Assembly: GCA_937922815.1 (NCBI GenBank)
Contig: CALAJP010000150.1
Span: forward strand, 1 to 53,086
Length of the DNA: 53,086 nt
Origin: an uncultured Saprospiraceae bacterium
GTDB lineage: Bacteria > Bacteroidota > Bacteroidia > Chitinophagales > Saprospiraceae
Direction: 5' to 3'
The translations under genes and the position numbers were made by a program. The first letter of the stretch is position 1; every line of letters starts with the position of its first letter. The notes under the pieces are model-generated. The model did no database searches. It saw only the letters and a program-made list of their open reading frames with translations, and was not told where the DNA came from. Of this stretch, positions 15,825 to 24,900 are shown piece by piece.

Positions 15825-16943
15825 ATGCAAATACCTTCTCCTTGTTATGTACTAAATGAAAAACAATTTAGACAAAACTTATCTAAGATTCAACAGGTTC
15901 AAGAACAGTCTGGAGCCTCTATTATTTTGGCGTTGAAAGGCTTTTCGATGTGGAAGGTATTTCCAATAATTAAAGAATATGGGATTAAAACAGCGACAGC
16001 CAGTTCTTTGAATGAAGCAATGTTGACGACAGATTGTTTTAATGCCAAAGCTCATACCTATTCACCCGTTTATTCTCCAACTGAAATTGATGAAATTCTA
16101 GCTTGTTCTAGCCACATTACATTCAATTCTCTTTCTCAGCTAGAAAGATATAAAGAAAAAGTGCTTCATCACCCTTCGAAAATATCGATAGGGTTGAGAG
16201 TAAATCCTGAATATTCTGTAGTAACAACACCTTTGTATGACCCTTGTACGCCAGGGTCTAGATTAGGAGTAGATATGTCCAAGTTGAAAGAACTTCCCGA
16301 AGGGGTAGAAGGCTTACATTTTCATAACTTATGTGAAAGCAATGCCATTGACTTACAAAAAACAATCGAAAAGGTAGAGTCTAATTTAGGTGGATTACTC
16401 TCTAAATTGAAATGGATGAATTTTGGTGGGGGACATTTAATGACTAGAAAGGACTATGATTTGAACAAACTTGTCCAAATCATTAAAACCATTAAGTCTA
16501 AATATGATGTAGATGTATATTTAGAACCAGGTTCCGCATTTGGTTGGGATTGTGGTCATTTAGAAGCTACTGTTTTGGATATTGTCGAAAATCACAATAT
16601 TGCTACTGCTATTTTAGATGTTTCATTCACTGCTCATATGCCCGACACTTTGGAAATGCCGTATCGACCCAAAGTTTTGGAAGCCAACGAAAACGGAAAA
16701 TATAAATACCGACTAGGAGGAACGAGTTGCTTGGCAGGAGATTTTTATTTTGAATATAGTTTCAACAACGCACTTACGGTGGGGGATCGATTGCGTTTTA
16801 TGGATATGATGCATTACACAATGGTCAAAACTACATTTTTTAATGGAGTAAAACACCCTTCTATTGGCATGATAAATACGGAGGAAAAATTCGAACTTTT
16901 TAAAAGCTTTGGCTACGAAGAATATAAAAATAGACTCTCATAA
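15825..16943 (+). CDS. nspC: Carboxynorspermidine decarboxylase
   Basis: A PLP-dependent decarboxylase of the alanine-racemase fold (type III) that turns carboxy(nor)spermidine into (nor)spermidine. Lys38 in ALKGFSMW is the predicted Schiff-base lysine. NFGGGH (about residue 201) binds the cofactor phosphate, and EPGSAFGWDCG (about 238) and GGTSCLAGD (about 301) are family blocks. At 372 residues it is full length. It forms an operon with the dehydrogenase gene upstream. The pair makes spermidine without S-adenosylmethionine, the usual route in Bacteroidota. Confidence 0.93.
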   Translation: MQIPSPCYVLNEKQFRQNLSKIQQVQEQSGASIILALKGFSMWKVFPIIKEYGIKTATASSLNEAMLTTDCFNAKAHTYSPVYSPTEIDEILACSSHITFNSLSQLERYKEKVLHHPSKISIGLRVNPEYSVVTTPLYDPCTPGSRLGVDMSKLKELPEGVEGLHFHNLCESNAIDLQKTIEKVESNLGGLLSKLKWMNFGGGHLMTRKDYDLNKLVQIIKTIKSKYDVDVYLEPGSAFGWDCGHLEATVLDIVENHNIATAILDVSFTAHMPDTLEMPYRPKVLEANENGKYKYRLGGTSCLAGDFYFEYSFNNALTVGDRLRFMDMMHYTMVKTTFFNGVKHPSIGMINTEEKFELFKSFGYEEYKNRLS

Positions 16944-16993
16944 TACTTGGACGAAATTGCTGAAAAATTTACTTTATTGGTAATTATACATAA

Positions 16994-17039
16994 TTACGAA
17001 TGAGACTGTATGAGAGAAAAAACAGGTATTTTTACTTTA
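16994..17039 (+). repeat. Dispersed repeat copy B
   Basis: About 35 of 46 positions match the segment at 43508-43553 without gaps. The best block is TGTATGnGAGAAAAAAnAG. No clear right end is visible here. Confidence 0.35.
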
Positions 17040-17333
17040 ATCAAGCAAAGTGCGAAATTTAATACACATAGGTGTTAATATGAGTACTTGATAAAACGTG
17101 AAGTAAAAAGAACATTTTTAATCCGCATGAATACATTTGTAGTAATATCTATTAGTCGATTACGATTAATTTGTAATTGCATTGTCTTTTTGTTCATTTT
17201 GGCAAGAAATTTGACGTTTCCATATTAGGAAATAACATGAATGAAGAATTTGATTTCTTCCAAATTCATGATTTTCTAAAAACACACCTAGTCAAATTGT
17301 CCATATAAAAATAAGGTTGGTATTGTTTAAAGA

Positions 17334-17358
17334 AATGAGAGTGATATATTCTCTCATT
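17334..17358 (+). promoter_or_regulatory. Leader hairpin before the kinase cluster
   Basis: AATGAGAG (17334-17341) pairs perfectly with CTCTCATT (17351-17358) around a 9-nt loop, 39 bases before the ATG of the first kinase gene. No T run follows, so it is more likely a leader structure or a protein site than a terminator. Confidence 0.35.
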
Positions 17359-17397
17359 AAATTGAATTATTCGTTAGTCCAATAATTTAGTCTCTGT

Positions 17398-19401
17398 ATG
17401 AAAAAGTATCTTTTAGTATCGGTATTGTTAGTAAATTTGTTGTCAAACATCACTGGCATTTCAATGGAAGAATACAAGAACGATTACTTGTATTCAGACC
17501 AGAATAAATTATTGACTATTGATGATAACTGTAACTTTATTTTTGACAAGTTAGACGCTATTATTCAAGTGAACTTAGATGCGTATGCCGAAGCATTAAG
17601 AAATAACGAGCCTCAAAAAACATTTTTAATCGGAAACAATTTAATTAATTTTTATCTACCAAAATTAAATGAATTCGAACCGTTAGAAAAATTTTCTAAT
17701 TTCCACATCAAACATCTATTGTCTAGGAATGATTTAGATGCGAAAGTAAAGATTCAAGTATTTTTGGAGTTGGCTGAAAAGTTTGATCAGTTCAAAGAAT
17801 TTCAAAAGGGTGTGAGTGTCCTTGAAACCGCAAATAGTGTTGCAAGAAAGTCAGGAGATTTAGCTTTATTACACAAAGTAAATCAAGAGTTGCTAGAAAT
17901 GTGTTATATCAATGGCGATAACTTTAAGTTGAATATTTTATATACCGAAATACTACCTCAGTTAAGTCTTAAAAATACTTTTGAGACGAAAAATGAAATA
18001 GAAAACTACTGGAAAATATATAAATTTTACGTTAAAAATAAAGCTAAGAAAGGAAGTGTAGACGAATCTATTTTAATGTTTAGGGATAGAATGAATGGAA
18101 AAATACCCGAAAACGTTGAAATTGAACTTGCACTTCTTGATATTAAAAGCAGATATTCAAATAAGCCATTTTTGAGTGAATCTGAATTAGAATTGATTTT
18201 TCAAAGAATCCTTGCTATATCTGATAAACGTGAGCAGAAAAGGTTACTAAAAGAATTTTATTTGACTTTCTTTCATCAAGATATAGCTACGTTCTCTAAG
18301 CCTTTCCTTCAACGAATTAGTTCTTCGTGTTTTTCTAATCTACCTGAATACCCTAACTATATCAAGAGTGTTTTAGAGCATGATTTGGTTGAAATTTTTA
18401 CTTATTTAAACGATTCAGAGAAAATTAGGAATATTTTCAATTCTCACATACAAGCTAACCCTGAACCGTTATTCACAAACAAAGAGTATAATCACCTAGG
18501 AGTGTTAGAGGCCATTGATAGAATTGAAGAGTCGAAATTTAATGCAATCGAAAAAGATTTAATAAACCAAATGGATAATCAGTTTAATACTTTTTGTACT
18601 ACAATATTGGGCTTTTTATTTGTGTCAGCCGTTAGCATACTCTTCTTTTTGTATGTATATCGGGGAATAATTGTAAAAAATAAAAGGTTAAAAACTAAAA
18701 TCAAACAGAAGGATATTGAAATCCATGTAAAAGATACAACCATCAAGTTGTTTTATGAAAAAATAAGTAACAGCTTTCTTACTTCTCTGAAAAAAATTGA
18801 AGAAAATATAATAGTGCTAAATAATGACATCTTGGGAGAAGAAGAACAAAATGGTATTGTGCAAGATAATATTGCAAGTATAATGAATCTTAAAAATCAA
18901 ATTGCGGATTATTCCTATTTTTTGGATTCAGAAGCAGAGGAGAGCCTTGACGCTTTTCAGCCAATAGGAACTGCTTTTGATGAAGCATTGAACAGTTTTG
19001 ATGAGGAATTATTTGAAATCGAAGTACTAAATAGTTTGCCAAACTTTAAATTTGATAAATCAGATTTTGTAACTCTTTTTCAGCAATACTTGTCGTTTGT
19101 AATGAGTCAAAACACAGGCAAAAAGAAAATTGTAATAGATACGATATTGGTAGAAGACTCAATGGTTATTTCATTAAGAGATAATACTCCAAGTGAAGAT
19201 GAAGACTATTTAGAAAATACTATTGAAAATCAAGAACTAGGAGACAAGAGCAGTTTGAATTTAATGATTTTGAATAAAATTGTAGAAAAATATGATGGGA
19301 GTATTAATTTAGATAACGAAAGCAAATCAATAGATATTTCTTTTCCTATTGCTCTTGAATGTACACTTAAAGTAAATGAGCTGGCAACAGTGGTTGCATA
19401 G
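17398..19401 (+). CDS. Degenerate sensor histidine kinase (pseudokinase paralog)
   Basis: A 667-residue protein with the same plan as its two downstream paralogs: signal peptide, about 360 residues of helical, TPR-like periplasmic sensor, one membrane helix (about 402-424) and a kinase-like cytoplasmic part. All catalytic signatures are altered. The phospho-acceptor histidine aligns with Asn458 (KISNSF against TIAHDF), the N-box asparagine is lost (DFVTLFQQYLSFV), the G1 box DNGxGI reads DNTPSE, and the G2 box GSGLGL reads KSSLNL. The frame is intact and the fold-defining residues remain (VEKYDGSINL), so it looks retained rather than decaying. It is probably a regulatory or dimer partner of the active kinases. 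Only 45 bases separate it from the next gene. Confidence 0.75.
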   Translation: MKKYLLVSVLLVNLLSNITGISMEEYKNDYLYSDQNKLLTIDDNCNFIFDKLDAIIQVNLDAYAEALRNNEPQKTFLIGNNLINFYLPKLNEFEPLEKFSNFHIKHLLSRNDLDAKVKIQVFLELAEKFDQFKEFQKGVSVLETANSVARKSGDLALLHKVNQELLEMCYINGDNFKLNILYTEILPQLSLKNTFETKNEIENYWKIYKFYVKNKAKKGSVDESILMFRDRMNGKIPENVEIELALLDIKSRYSNKPFLSESELELIFQRILAISDKREQKRLLKEFYLTFFHQDIATFSKPFLQRISSSCFSNLPEYPNYIKSVLEHDLVEIFTYLNDSEKIRNIFNSHIQANPEPLFTNKEYNHLGVLEAIDRIEESKFNAIEKDLINQMDNQFNTFCTTILGFLFVSAVSILFFLYVYRGIIVKNKRLKTKIKQKDIEIHVKDTTIKLFYEKISNSFLTSLKKIEENIIVLNNDILGEEEQNGIVQDNIASIMNLKNQIADYSYFLDSEAEESLDAFQPIGTAFDEALNSFDEELFEIEVLNSLPNFKFDKSDFVTLFQQYLSFVMSQNTGKKKIVIDTILVEDSMVISLRDNTPSEDEDYLENTIENQELGDKSSLNLMILNKIVEKYDGSINLDNESKSIDISFPIALECTLKVNELATVVA

Positions 19402-19446
19402 TGAATTTGGGCGACAGTCTATATTTACATTTAATCAAATTTTACT

Positions 19447-21492
19447 ATGAAATACTTAACACTTAAGGTTGATTTTATATGTGCATTTGTCCTGTTGTTT
19501 ATGGCCAATACAACCATGTTTGCTATTGATATTGATGAATATAAGGATAAGTATCTTTATTGTTTTAGTGATTCTTGCCAGTCAAATATAGCCATAAATC
19601 AATTTTATAAAAATAGTACTGACGTAGCACTGTCAGTTAATTTAGATGCATATCACAAGGCTGTTAAAAATAAAAATATTGATTATATATATGAAATAGG
19701 AAAAAGAATAACAGTCCGTTTCTTAATTGAAAAAGGCACTATTATAGATCTTGAAAATTTCATTAATGTTCATATCGAATTAATGAAAGGTACTAAGTAT
19801 GAAAGTCAATTATATTTAAATATATCTTACTGTTATGACCATTTTAATATTAGAGAGAAAGATGTTTTTTATACTCAAGAAGCCTACCGGATAGCCCAAA
19901 ATACTAATGATACGATAATGATTTTAAAATCATTATCGTATTTGCTTTTTACTTATTCAGATATCGAAAATAATGAGAAAATAGAAGAAATTTTAGCATT
20001 TGATTATCAACAATACATCCCTACAGCTCAAAGCCCTTTAAATTATATTGATAGTTATTGGTTTATTTATAGGTTTAACCTAGTAAAAAACGTAGGAACG
20101 GAAAATTTTGATGATGAATTGAAAAAATTGAAAAACCAACCATTTTATTCGTTATTACCCCTATTTGCGATAACAGAAATAGCAATTTTAGATCTCAATA
20201 ATAAAATAGCAAAAAAACAGAAAGTATCAATACAGGATCTTAATAAAATTATTTTAGCTGTTGAAGATGATAAGTTCTCGTGGCATATTAAAAAATACTT
20301 AAAAACAAAGTTTTATTTAGTCTTATTAGAGAATGAATTGCCATATATTTCTAAGCAAAAATGGGATGAATTATTGCCTCAATTTTTAGCCGACATCCGA
20401 GAGTTTGACTATTTCTCAAAAACAGAACATTTTAAGTCGTTAATTGCTAAGCATGAAAGATTGTATAATCCTGAAATAGCTTATCGTTTGAGTAAAGAAT
20501 TAAATAATATACATGAAGAAAACAATTTAGATAGGACAAGTTCTCTAATATCTATAACGGTAGAACAAACTCAAGCATTAAATGAACTTAAGGTAAAGCT
20601 AAAAACAACGGCTTTGGAAAATTATTATTTGAATAAAAAAGTAAAGTGGACAATATTCAGTACCGTTTTATTACTAATTATTTGCTTAGTACTATTTTAC
20701 TTTTATCGTTACTATTTGGAAGTTGAAAAGAAACTATCCAATCTGAATCAAAACCTAGTTTTAAAAAGTAAGAGTATTGACCATAAGAATAGTGTTTTAG
20801 AACAATTCTCGCACACTATTGCTCACGATTTTGCGGAACCTATTCGGAGTTTAAAAAATACACTAACGTTTATCAAGTCTGGTGTTTTAACTAAGAAGGA
20901 TTCTGAAGAAATGATTGATGCTTCTTTCAAAAGTATAGGTTTTTTAAATAACCTAATTGCAGATTTCTTAACATTCTCTCAATCTTCTCATTTGCAATCG
21001 AGAAAGGCTATGTTGCCTCTTACAAATGCTATTGAACTAGCTCTTATCAATTTAAGAGAATTTGATTTTGATGTCGAAATTCCTGAAAGTGTACCCGAAA
21101 TGATACATAACCAAAATGATTTTGTAAGTGTATTGCAAAACTTGATTAAAAACTCCATTAAATATTGCCCAAATACTCGTAAACCTATTATTAAAATAAA
21201 GTTTTCTTATACTGAAAATTGGGTACAATTATTATTAATTGATAATGGATTTGGTATCCCCGAAGACAAGCTTTCTACTATTTTTTCTCCTTTCACTAGA
21301 TTACAACCAAAAGGAACAGTAAAAGGATCTGGTTTGGGACTTTCTATTGTTAGAAACACCTTAGATAAATATGACGCTCATATAGTCGCTAAAAATAATG
21401 ATGGTGTGGGGGCTACCTTTATCATAAATCTGCCACGTACTATTTTCGCCTCTCCAATTAAAACTCAAAAAGTAGCTACATTTTTAACGTAA
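19447..21492 (+). CDS. Membrane sensor histidine kinase (copy 2)
   Basis: A 681-residue kinase. Signal peptide about 1-26; periplasmic helical sensor about 27-395, with Cys39 and Cys44 near the mature N-terminus; membrane helix about 401-423; HisKA domain with FSHTIAHDFAEPIRSL, phospho-acceptor His460. The HATPase domain has an intact N box (NLIKNSIKYC), G1 box (DNGFGIPEDKL), F box (FSPFTRL) and G2 box (GSGLGLSI). The gene contains a perfect 32-bp palindrome at 19910-19941. No response regulator is adjacent, so the partner is unknown. It follows the pseudokinase gene by 45 bases and may be cotranscribed with it. Confidence 0.88.
   Translation: MKYLTLKVDFICAFVLLFMANTTMFAIDIDEYKDKYLYCFSDSCQSNIAINQFYKNSTDVALSVNLDAYHKAVKNKNIDYIYEIGKRITVRFLIEKGTIIDLENFINVHIELMKGTKYESQLYLNISYCYDHFNIREKDVFYTQEAYRIAQNTNDTIMILKSLSYLLFTYSDIENNEKIEEILAFDYQQYIPTAQSPLNYIDSYWFIYRFNLVKNVGTENFDDELKKLKNQPFYSLLPLFAITEIAILDLNNKIAKKQKVSIQDLNKIILAVEDDKFSWHIKKYLKTKFYLVLLENELPYISKQKWDELLPQFLADIREFDYFSKTEHFKSLIAKHERLYNPEIAYRLSKELNNIHEENNLDRTSSLISITVEQTQALNELKVKLKTTALENYYLNKKVKWTIFSTVLLLIICLVLFYFYRYYLEVEKKLSNLNQNLVLKSKSIDHKNSVLEQFSHTIAHDFAEPIRSLKNTLTFIKSGVLTKKDSEEMIDASFKSIGFLNNLIADFLTFSQSSHLQSRKAMLPLTNAIELALINLREFDFDVEIPESVPEMIHNQNDFVSVLQNLIKNSIKYCPNTRKPIIKIKFSYTENWVQLLLIDNGFGIPEDKLSTIFSPFTRLQPKGTVKGSGLGLSIVRNTLDKYDAHIVAKNNDGVGATFIINLPRTIFASPIKTQKVATFLT
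19910..19941. repeat. Perfect 32-bp palindrome within a kinase gene
   Basis: Each 16-base arm (ATACGATAATGATTTT and its exact complement) meets its partner with no spacer. The palindrome encodes part of the sensor domain. The paralogous gene has no palindrome at the matching position. Confidence 0.9.
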
Positions 21493-21870
21493 TATATCAA
21501 TCACATTACATCGGTTTTATTCCGAAAAACCAAGCACTTTACCCGTTAGTTTAATATAATCGTCAGGTACCATTTTGGTGCTAACTTCAGTGTAATGCTT
21601 AATTAAATTATACTAATAAATTATATATTATTTCCATTCTTTTTATTGAGTTAAAATTTTGATAATGAGATTTATATACATATTGAAATAAAAATATAAT
21701 TTGTAGGAGACACATGAAAAATATAATCTCTACAAAATGGATTGAATTTTGTATAAAGTAAGGTAGATCTGAATGTTTTGCTTGTGACGGCATATTGAGC
21801 CTTATGAGTAACGCTTGTTTTTTTCTTAAAGGATCTAAGATTAATTAAAATCAATCATTAAAATAGTAGA
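21493..21870. other. Gap between kinase copies 2 and 3
   Basis: 378 AT-rich bases. On the minus strand a 31-codon open stretch (stop at 21517-21519) reads ...HYTEVSTKMVPDDYIKLTGK..., which has a protein-like composition but no start codon; it could be the tail of a decayed gene. Other open frames here are unconvincing. No promoter box or terminator was found. Confidence 0.35.
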
Positions 21871-23916
21871 ATGACTTTTTTAAAATATAAAGAAAAAGTA
21901 TTTTTAATTTCATTTTTGTTGTTGGCAATAAGCAACTTGCTTTACTCCCAGAAAATTACTTTTGATGAGTACAATGAAAAATATTTAAAATGTTTTGATG
22001 TAAGTTGTACTTCGAATCAAGAAATAGATAATTTTTATCAGAATAACTTAGATTCCCTACTCTCGATTAATTTAAAGGCATATGATCAAGCCTTGATTAA
22101 TAATGACACAGCCTTGGTTTTTCAACTTGGCAAACGTATCCTTAGAAGGTTATTTCGTAAGAAAAAAGAATATAAAGGTATTCCTGATTTTACGATTATG
22201 CATACTAAAAATATGGAGAATACGGAATATAAAGTGAATGCTTTTTTAGACATTGCTTTTTGTTATTCCTTTCTTAATTTAAGAGATAAGACATTGTATT
22301 ATGCTAATGAAGCTTTTCATACTGCTGAGGTTCAAAATGATACAACATCTGTGTTATTATCAGCAGCATACTTATTATTTTCATACCATGAAATAAAAAA
22401 TATAGAAAAGGTTAAATCTTTTACCAATAAAATTATCGTAAAATATGAACCTGAAAATACCGTCGATAAGACATTGTTGACGAATTATTGGTTTGTATAT
22501 CGATTTAAGATGTTGTTGGTTGTTGATTCGCCAGTGTACCCTCTTGAAAGAAAGCGTTTTTTAGATAAATATAAGTCAAAAATAGAACCGTTAGTAGAGA
22601 TGGATATTCAAATAATGGACGAATATCATAAAATTAGCATTGGGGAGGTTCAAAGTATTTATAACCTTTTAGCATTAAATGAAGAGGTCGTAAATAGTGG
22701 TTACCCTTATGGTGTTAGGCAGTATCTTCAAGATAAGTGCTTTAGGGCTATTTTACATTCAAATGTTAATTTATTGCCCCGAGAAAAATGGGAGCGTATT
22801 TTAAATTCGATTGAAACAACTTTGACTTCGTTTAATTTTTCTTCTAATATTGGATTGACTGAACTTATTTTAAATAAATATAAAGAATTAGGGAATGTAA
22901 ATAAAGAGTTGGAAACTTTGAGACGTATCAATGAAGAAATGATTGATAATAACAAAAAAATCAAGGCTTATGATATAACGTTGATTAGTAGCCAAATTAA
23001 TAAATACAACGAAAAACAAGAAGAATTACAAGTCTCTATTGATAAGAATGAAGGACTAAATAAGAGAATTAAAATAATAATGTATGCTACGATATTGTTG
23101 GTAGTTATATGTTTAGTTCTAGTAGCATTTTATTCTTATCATATCAAAGTACAGAAAAAATTAAGAGTTCTAAATACAGGTTTGGTTAAATCGAACCAAG
23201 AAATTAATCTTAAGAATAACATATTGCAGCAGTTCTCACATACCATAGCACATGATTTTGAAGAACCGTTGAGAAGCTTAGAGAACACCGTTAAGTTATT
23301 GGTTGGAAATGTCCTCTCTAAAGACGAAAAAGAGGAGGTGATTACGGCTACTTATGGCAGTTTGAAGTATTTAAAAAACCTGATTGGAGATTTCCTAAAT
23401 TATTCTAAATCTCACCAAATTAAGATACATAAAGAAAACAAAACACTTGAAGATGCACTAGACTTAGCAAAAATTAATTTACGTAAATATAATTTTGAAA
23501 TTATATCTGAAAAAAAGCTACCTGAAATCAAGCACAATCAAAGTGATTTTGTAAGTATATTTCAAAATTTAATTAAAAATGCTATAAAATATTGTCCACC
23601 TGATCGTTCACCTGTGATTAATATTTCGTTTGAAGAACAAAGTGATGGGGTTAAGTTAATCGTAAAAGATAATGGAATAGGGATAGCAGAAGACAAATTG
23701 ACTCAAATATTTAATCCATTTATGCGTATGTACCCACAGGGCGTTGCAAAGGGGTCTGGTTTAGGATTAACAATTATTAAAAACATATTAGATAGGTACA
23801 ATGCTACTATAGTCGCAGAGAATAATAAATATATAGGAGCTAGGTTTATTATTTTTGTTCCTTATAAAGTAGAAAATAAAAACTTATCTGAACAAAGCAT
23901 GGCCTTGAAACTTTAA
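21871..23916 (+). CDS. Membrane sensor histidine kinase (copy 3)
   Basis: A 681-residue paralog of the preceding kinase with the same order of parts: signal peptide (about 1-26), helical periplasmic sensor with a conserved cysteine pair (Cys41, Cys46), membrane helix (about 403-424), and HisKA with FSHTIAHDFEEPLRSL (acceptor His461). The ATPase boxes are complete: NLIKNAIKYC, DNGIGIAEDKL, FNPFMRM, GSGLGLTI. The sensor halves of the copies have diverged far more than the kinase halves, which suggests different signals feeding a similar output. A 378-base gap sets it apart from copy 2. No response regulator lies next to it. Confidence 0.88.
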   Translation: MTFLKYKEKVFLISFLLLAISNLLYSQKITFDEYNEKYLKCFDVSCTSNQEIDNFYQNNLDSLLSINLKAYDQALINNDTALVFQLGKRILRRLFRKKKEYKGIPDFTIMHTKNMENTEYKVNAFLDIAFCYSFLNLRDKTLYYANEAFHTAEVQNDTTSVLLSAAYLLFSYHEIKNIEKVKSFTNKIIVKYEPENTVDKTLLTNYWFVYRFKMLLVVDSPVYPLERKRFLDKYKSKIEPLVEMDIQIMDEYHKISIGEVQSIYNLLALNEEVVNSGYPYGVRQYLQDKCFRAILHSNVNLLPREKWERILNSIETTLTSFNFSSNIGLTELILNKYKELGNVNKELETLRRINEEMIDNNKKIKAYDITLISSQINKYNEKQEELQVSIDKNEGLNKRIKIIMYATILLVVICLVLVAFYSYHIKVQKKLRVLNTGLVKSNQEINLKNNILQQFSHTIAHDFEEPLRSLENTVKLLVGNVLSKDEKEEVITATYGSLKYLKNLIGDFLNYSKSHQIKIHKENKTLEDALDLAKINLRKYNFEIISEKKLPEIKHNQSDFVSIFQNLIKNAIKYCPPDRSPVINISFEEQSDGVKLIVKDNGIGIAEDKLTQIFNPFMRMYPQGVAKGSGLGLTIIKNILDRYNATIVAENNKYIGARFIIFVPYKVENKNLSEQSMALKL

Positions 23917-24012
23917 GACTAAAGTCATTTAGACTATTAATGATACTTAATATTGTATTGTTTTTAATGTAATATTTTGTAAAATTGTGATTCATTCAAA
24001 TTAAGCGTTAAA

Positions 24013-24864
24013 ATGAATCTTTTACCTTTGATGGCTATGCCAGACTTTACGGAACCAACAATTTGGGTTTCACTACTTACCTTATTGTTCTTAGAAATTG
24101 TTTTGGGAGTAGATAATATAATATTCATATCTCTAGTTTCTGGTAAACTACCTGTCGAAGAAAGAAAAAAAGCAACCAATATCGGTGTGATGTTAGCAGG
24201 AGGTTTAAGAATACTTATGCTCTTCGGGATAAGCTGGGTTATAGCAATGAAAGACCCTTGGTTCTCTATTAATATTCCAGGAGTGCATGGTGCTTTTTCA
24301 GGACAAAGCTTGATACTCATTGCAGGAGGAATATTCTTATTATACAAAGCAGTTACTGAAATTCATCACAAATTAGAAGGGCAAGACGAAGAGGAAGGCT
24401 CTCCTAAAAAGTCCACTTTCGTAGATGCTATTGTACAAATTTCGGTAATTAATGTTGTATTTAGTTTCGATTCTATTCTAACGGCGGTAGGAATGACATC
24501 AGGTCTGAAAGGAGCTAATGGCCCCGAAGGAGAATTGGTTATTATGATTATTGCGGTTATTTTGACGGTTCTAATTTTGTTACTCTTTGCCAATCCTGTA
24601 GCTGACTTTGTGAATAAACACCCAACTATCCAATTATTAGGATTGTCCTTTTTGATTTTAATAGGTTTTATGCTAATTACAGAAGGTGCACATATGTCTC
24701 ACTTGGAAGTAGCAGGTAGTGAAGTTGCTGCCATTCCGAAAGGATACCTTTATTTTACAATTGCTTTTTCATTATTAGTAGAATATTTAAATATGAAATT
24801 TAGAAAAAGTAAGCCCGTAACTTTGCACGGAGCAAGTGAAAAATTAGGAGATAAAAAAATATAA
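24013..24864 (+). CDS. terC: TerC-family membrane protein
   Basis: TerC/Alx proteins are multi-pass membrane proteins linked to manganese export and metallation of secreted enzymes, and to tellurite resistance. The family block EIVLGVDNIIFISLVSGKLP (about residues 25-44) and the second acidic motif SFDSILTAVGM (about 150-160) are present; these supply the metal-binding aspartates and asparagines. Six to eight hydrophobic helices fill the 283 residues. The ATG at 24013 gives a short N-terminus before helix 1. No yybP-ykoY type riboswitch is visible in the 96-base leader. It begins an operon-like run of six genes with gaps of at most 36 bases. Confidence 0.9.
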   Translation: MNLLPLMAMPDFTEPTIWVSLLTLLFLEIVLGVDNIIFISLVSGKLPVEERKKATNIGVMLAGGLRILMLFGISWVIAMKDPWFSINIPGVHGAFSGQSLILIAGGIFLLYKAVTEIHHKLEGQDEEEGSPKKSTFVDAIVQISVINVVFSFDSILTAVGMTSGLKGANGPEGELVIMIIAVILTVLILLLFANPVADFVNKHPTIQLLGLSFLILIGFMLITEGAHMSHLEVAGSEVAAIPKGYLYFTIAFSLLVEYLNMKFRKSKPVTLHGASEKLGDKKI

Positions 24865-24900
24865 TTGGAGTAAATATTCCAGCGTACAACAAACTATTAA

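Larger units (their letters stand above)
16944..17397. other. Gap with repeat copy and hairpins
   Basis: These 454 bases between nspC and the kinase cluster hold a copy of a dispersed repeat (16994-17039), a sigma-54-like box (17199-17214, TTGGCAAG-N4-TTGA), a two-part hairpin (17236-17270: CATGAAT/ATTCATG plus GAAGAA/TTCTTC) and a hairpin in the kinase leader (17334-17358). No coding region was recognised. Confidence 0.45.

Noticed and set aside
21608-21854. 60- to 61-codon minus-strand frames between kinase copies
   Set aside because: They overlap each other, have no recognisable domain and sit in AT-rich DNA.
23917-24012. Manganese riboswitch before terC
   Set aside because: The leader has only 96 bases and lacks the conserved loops and stems of the yybP-ykoY class.
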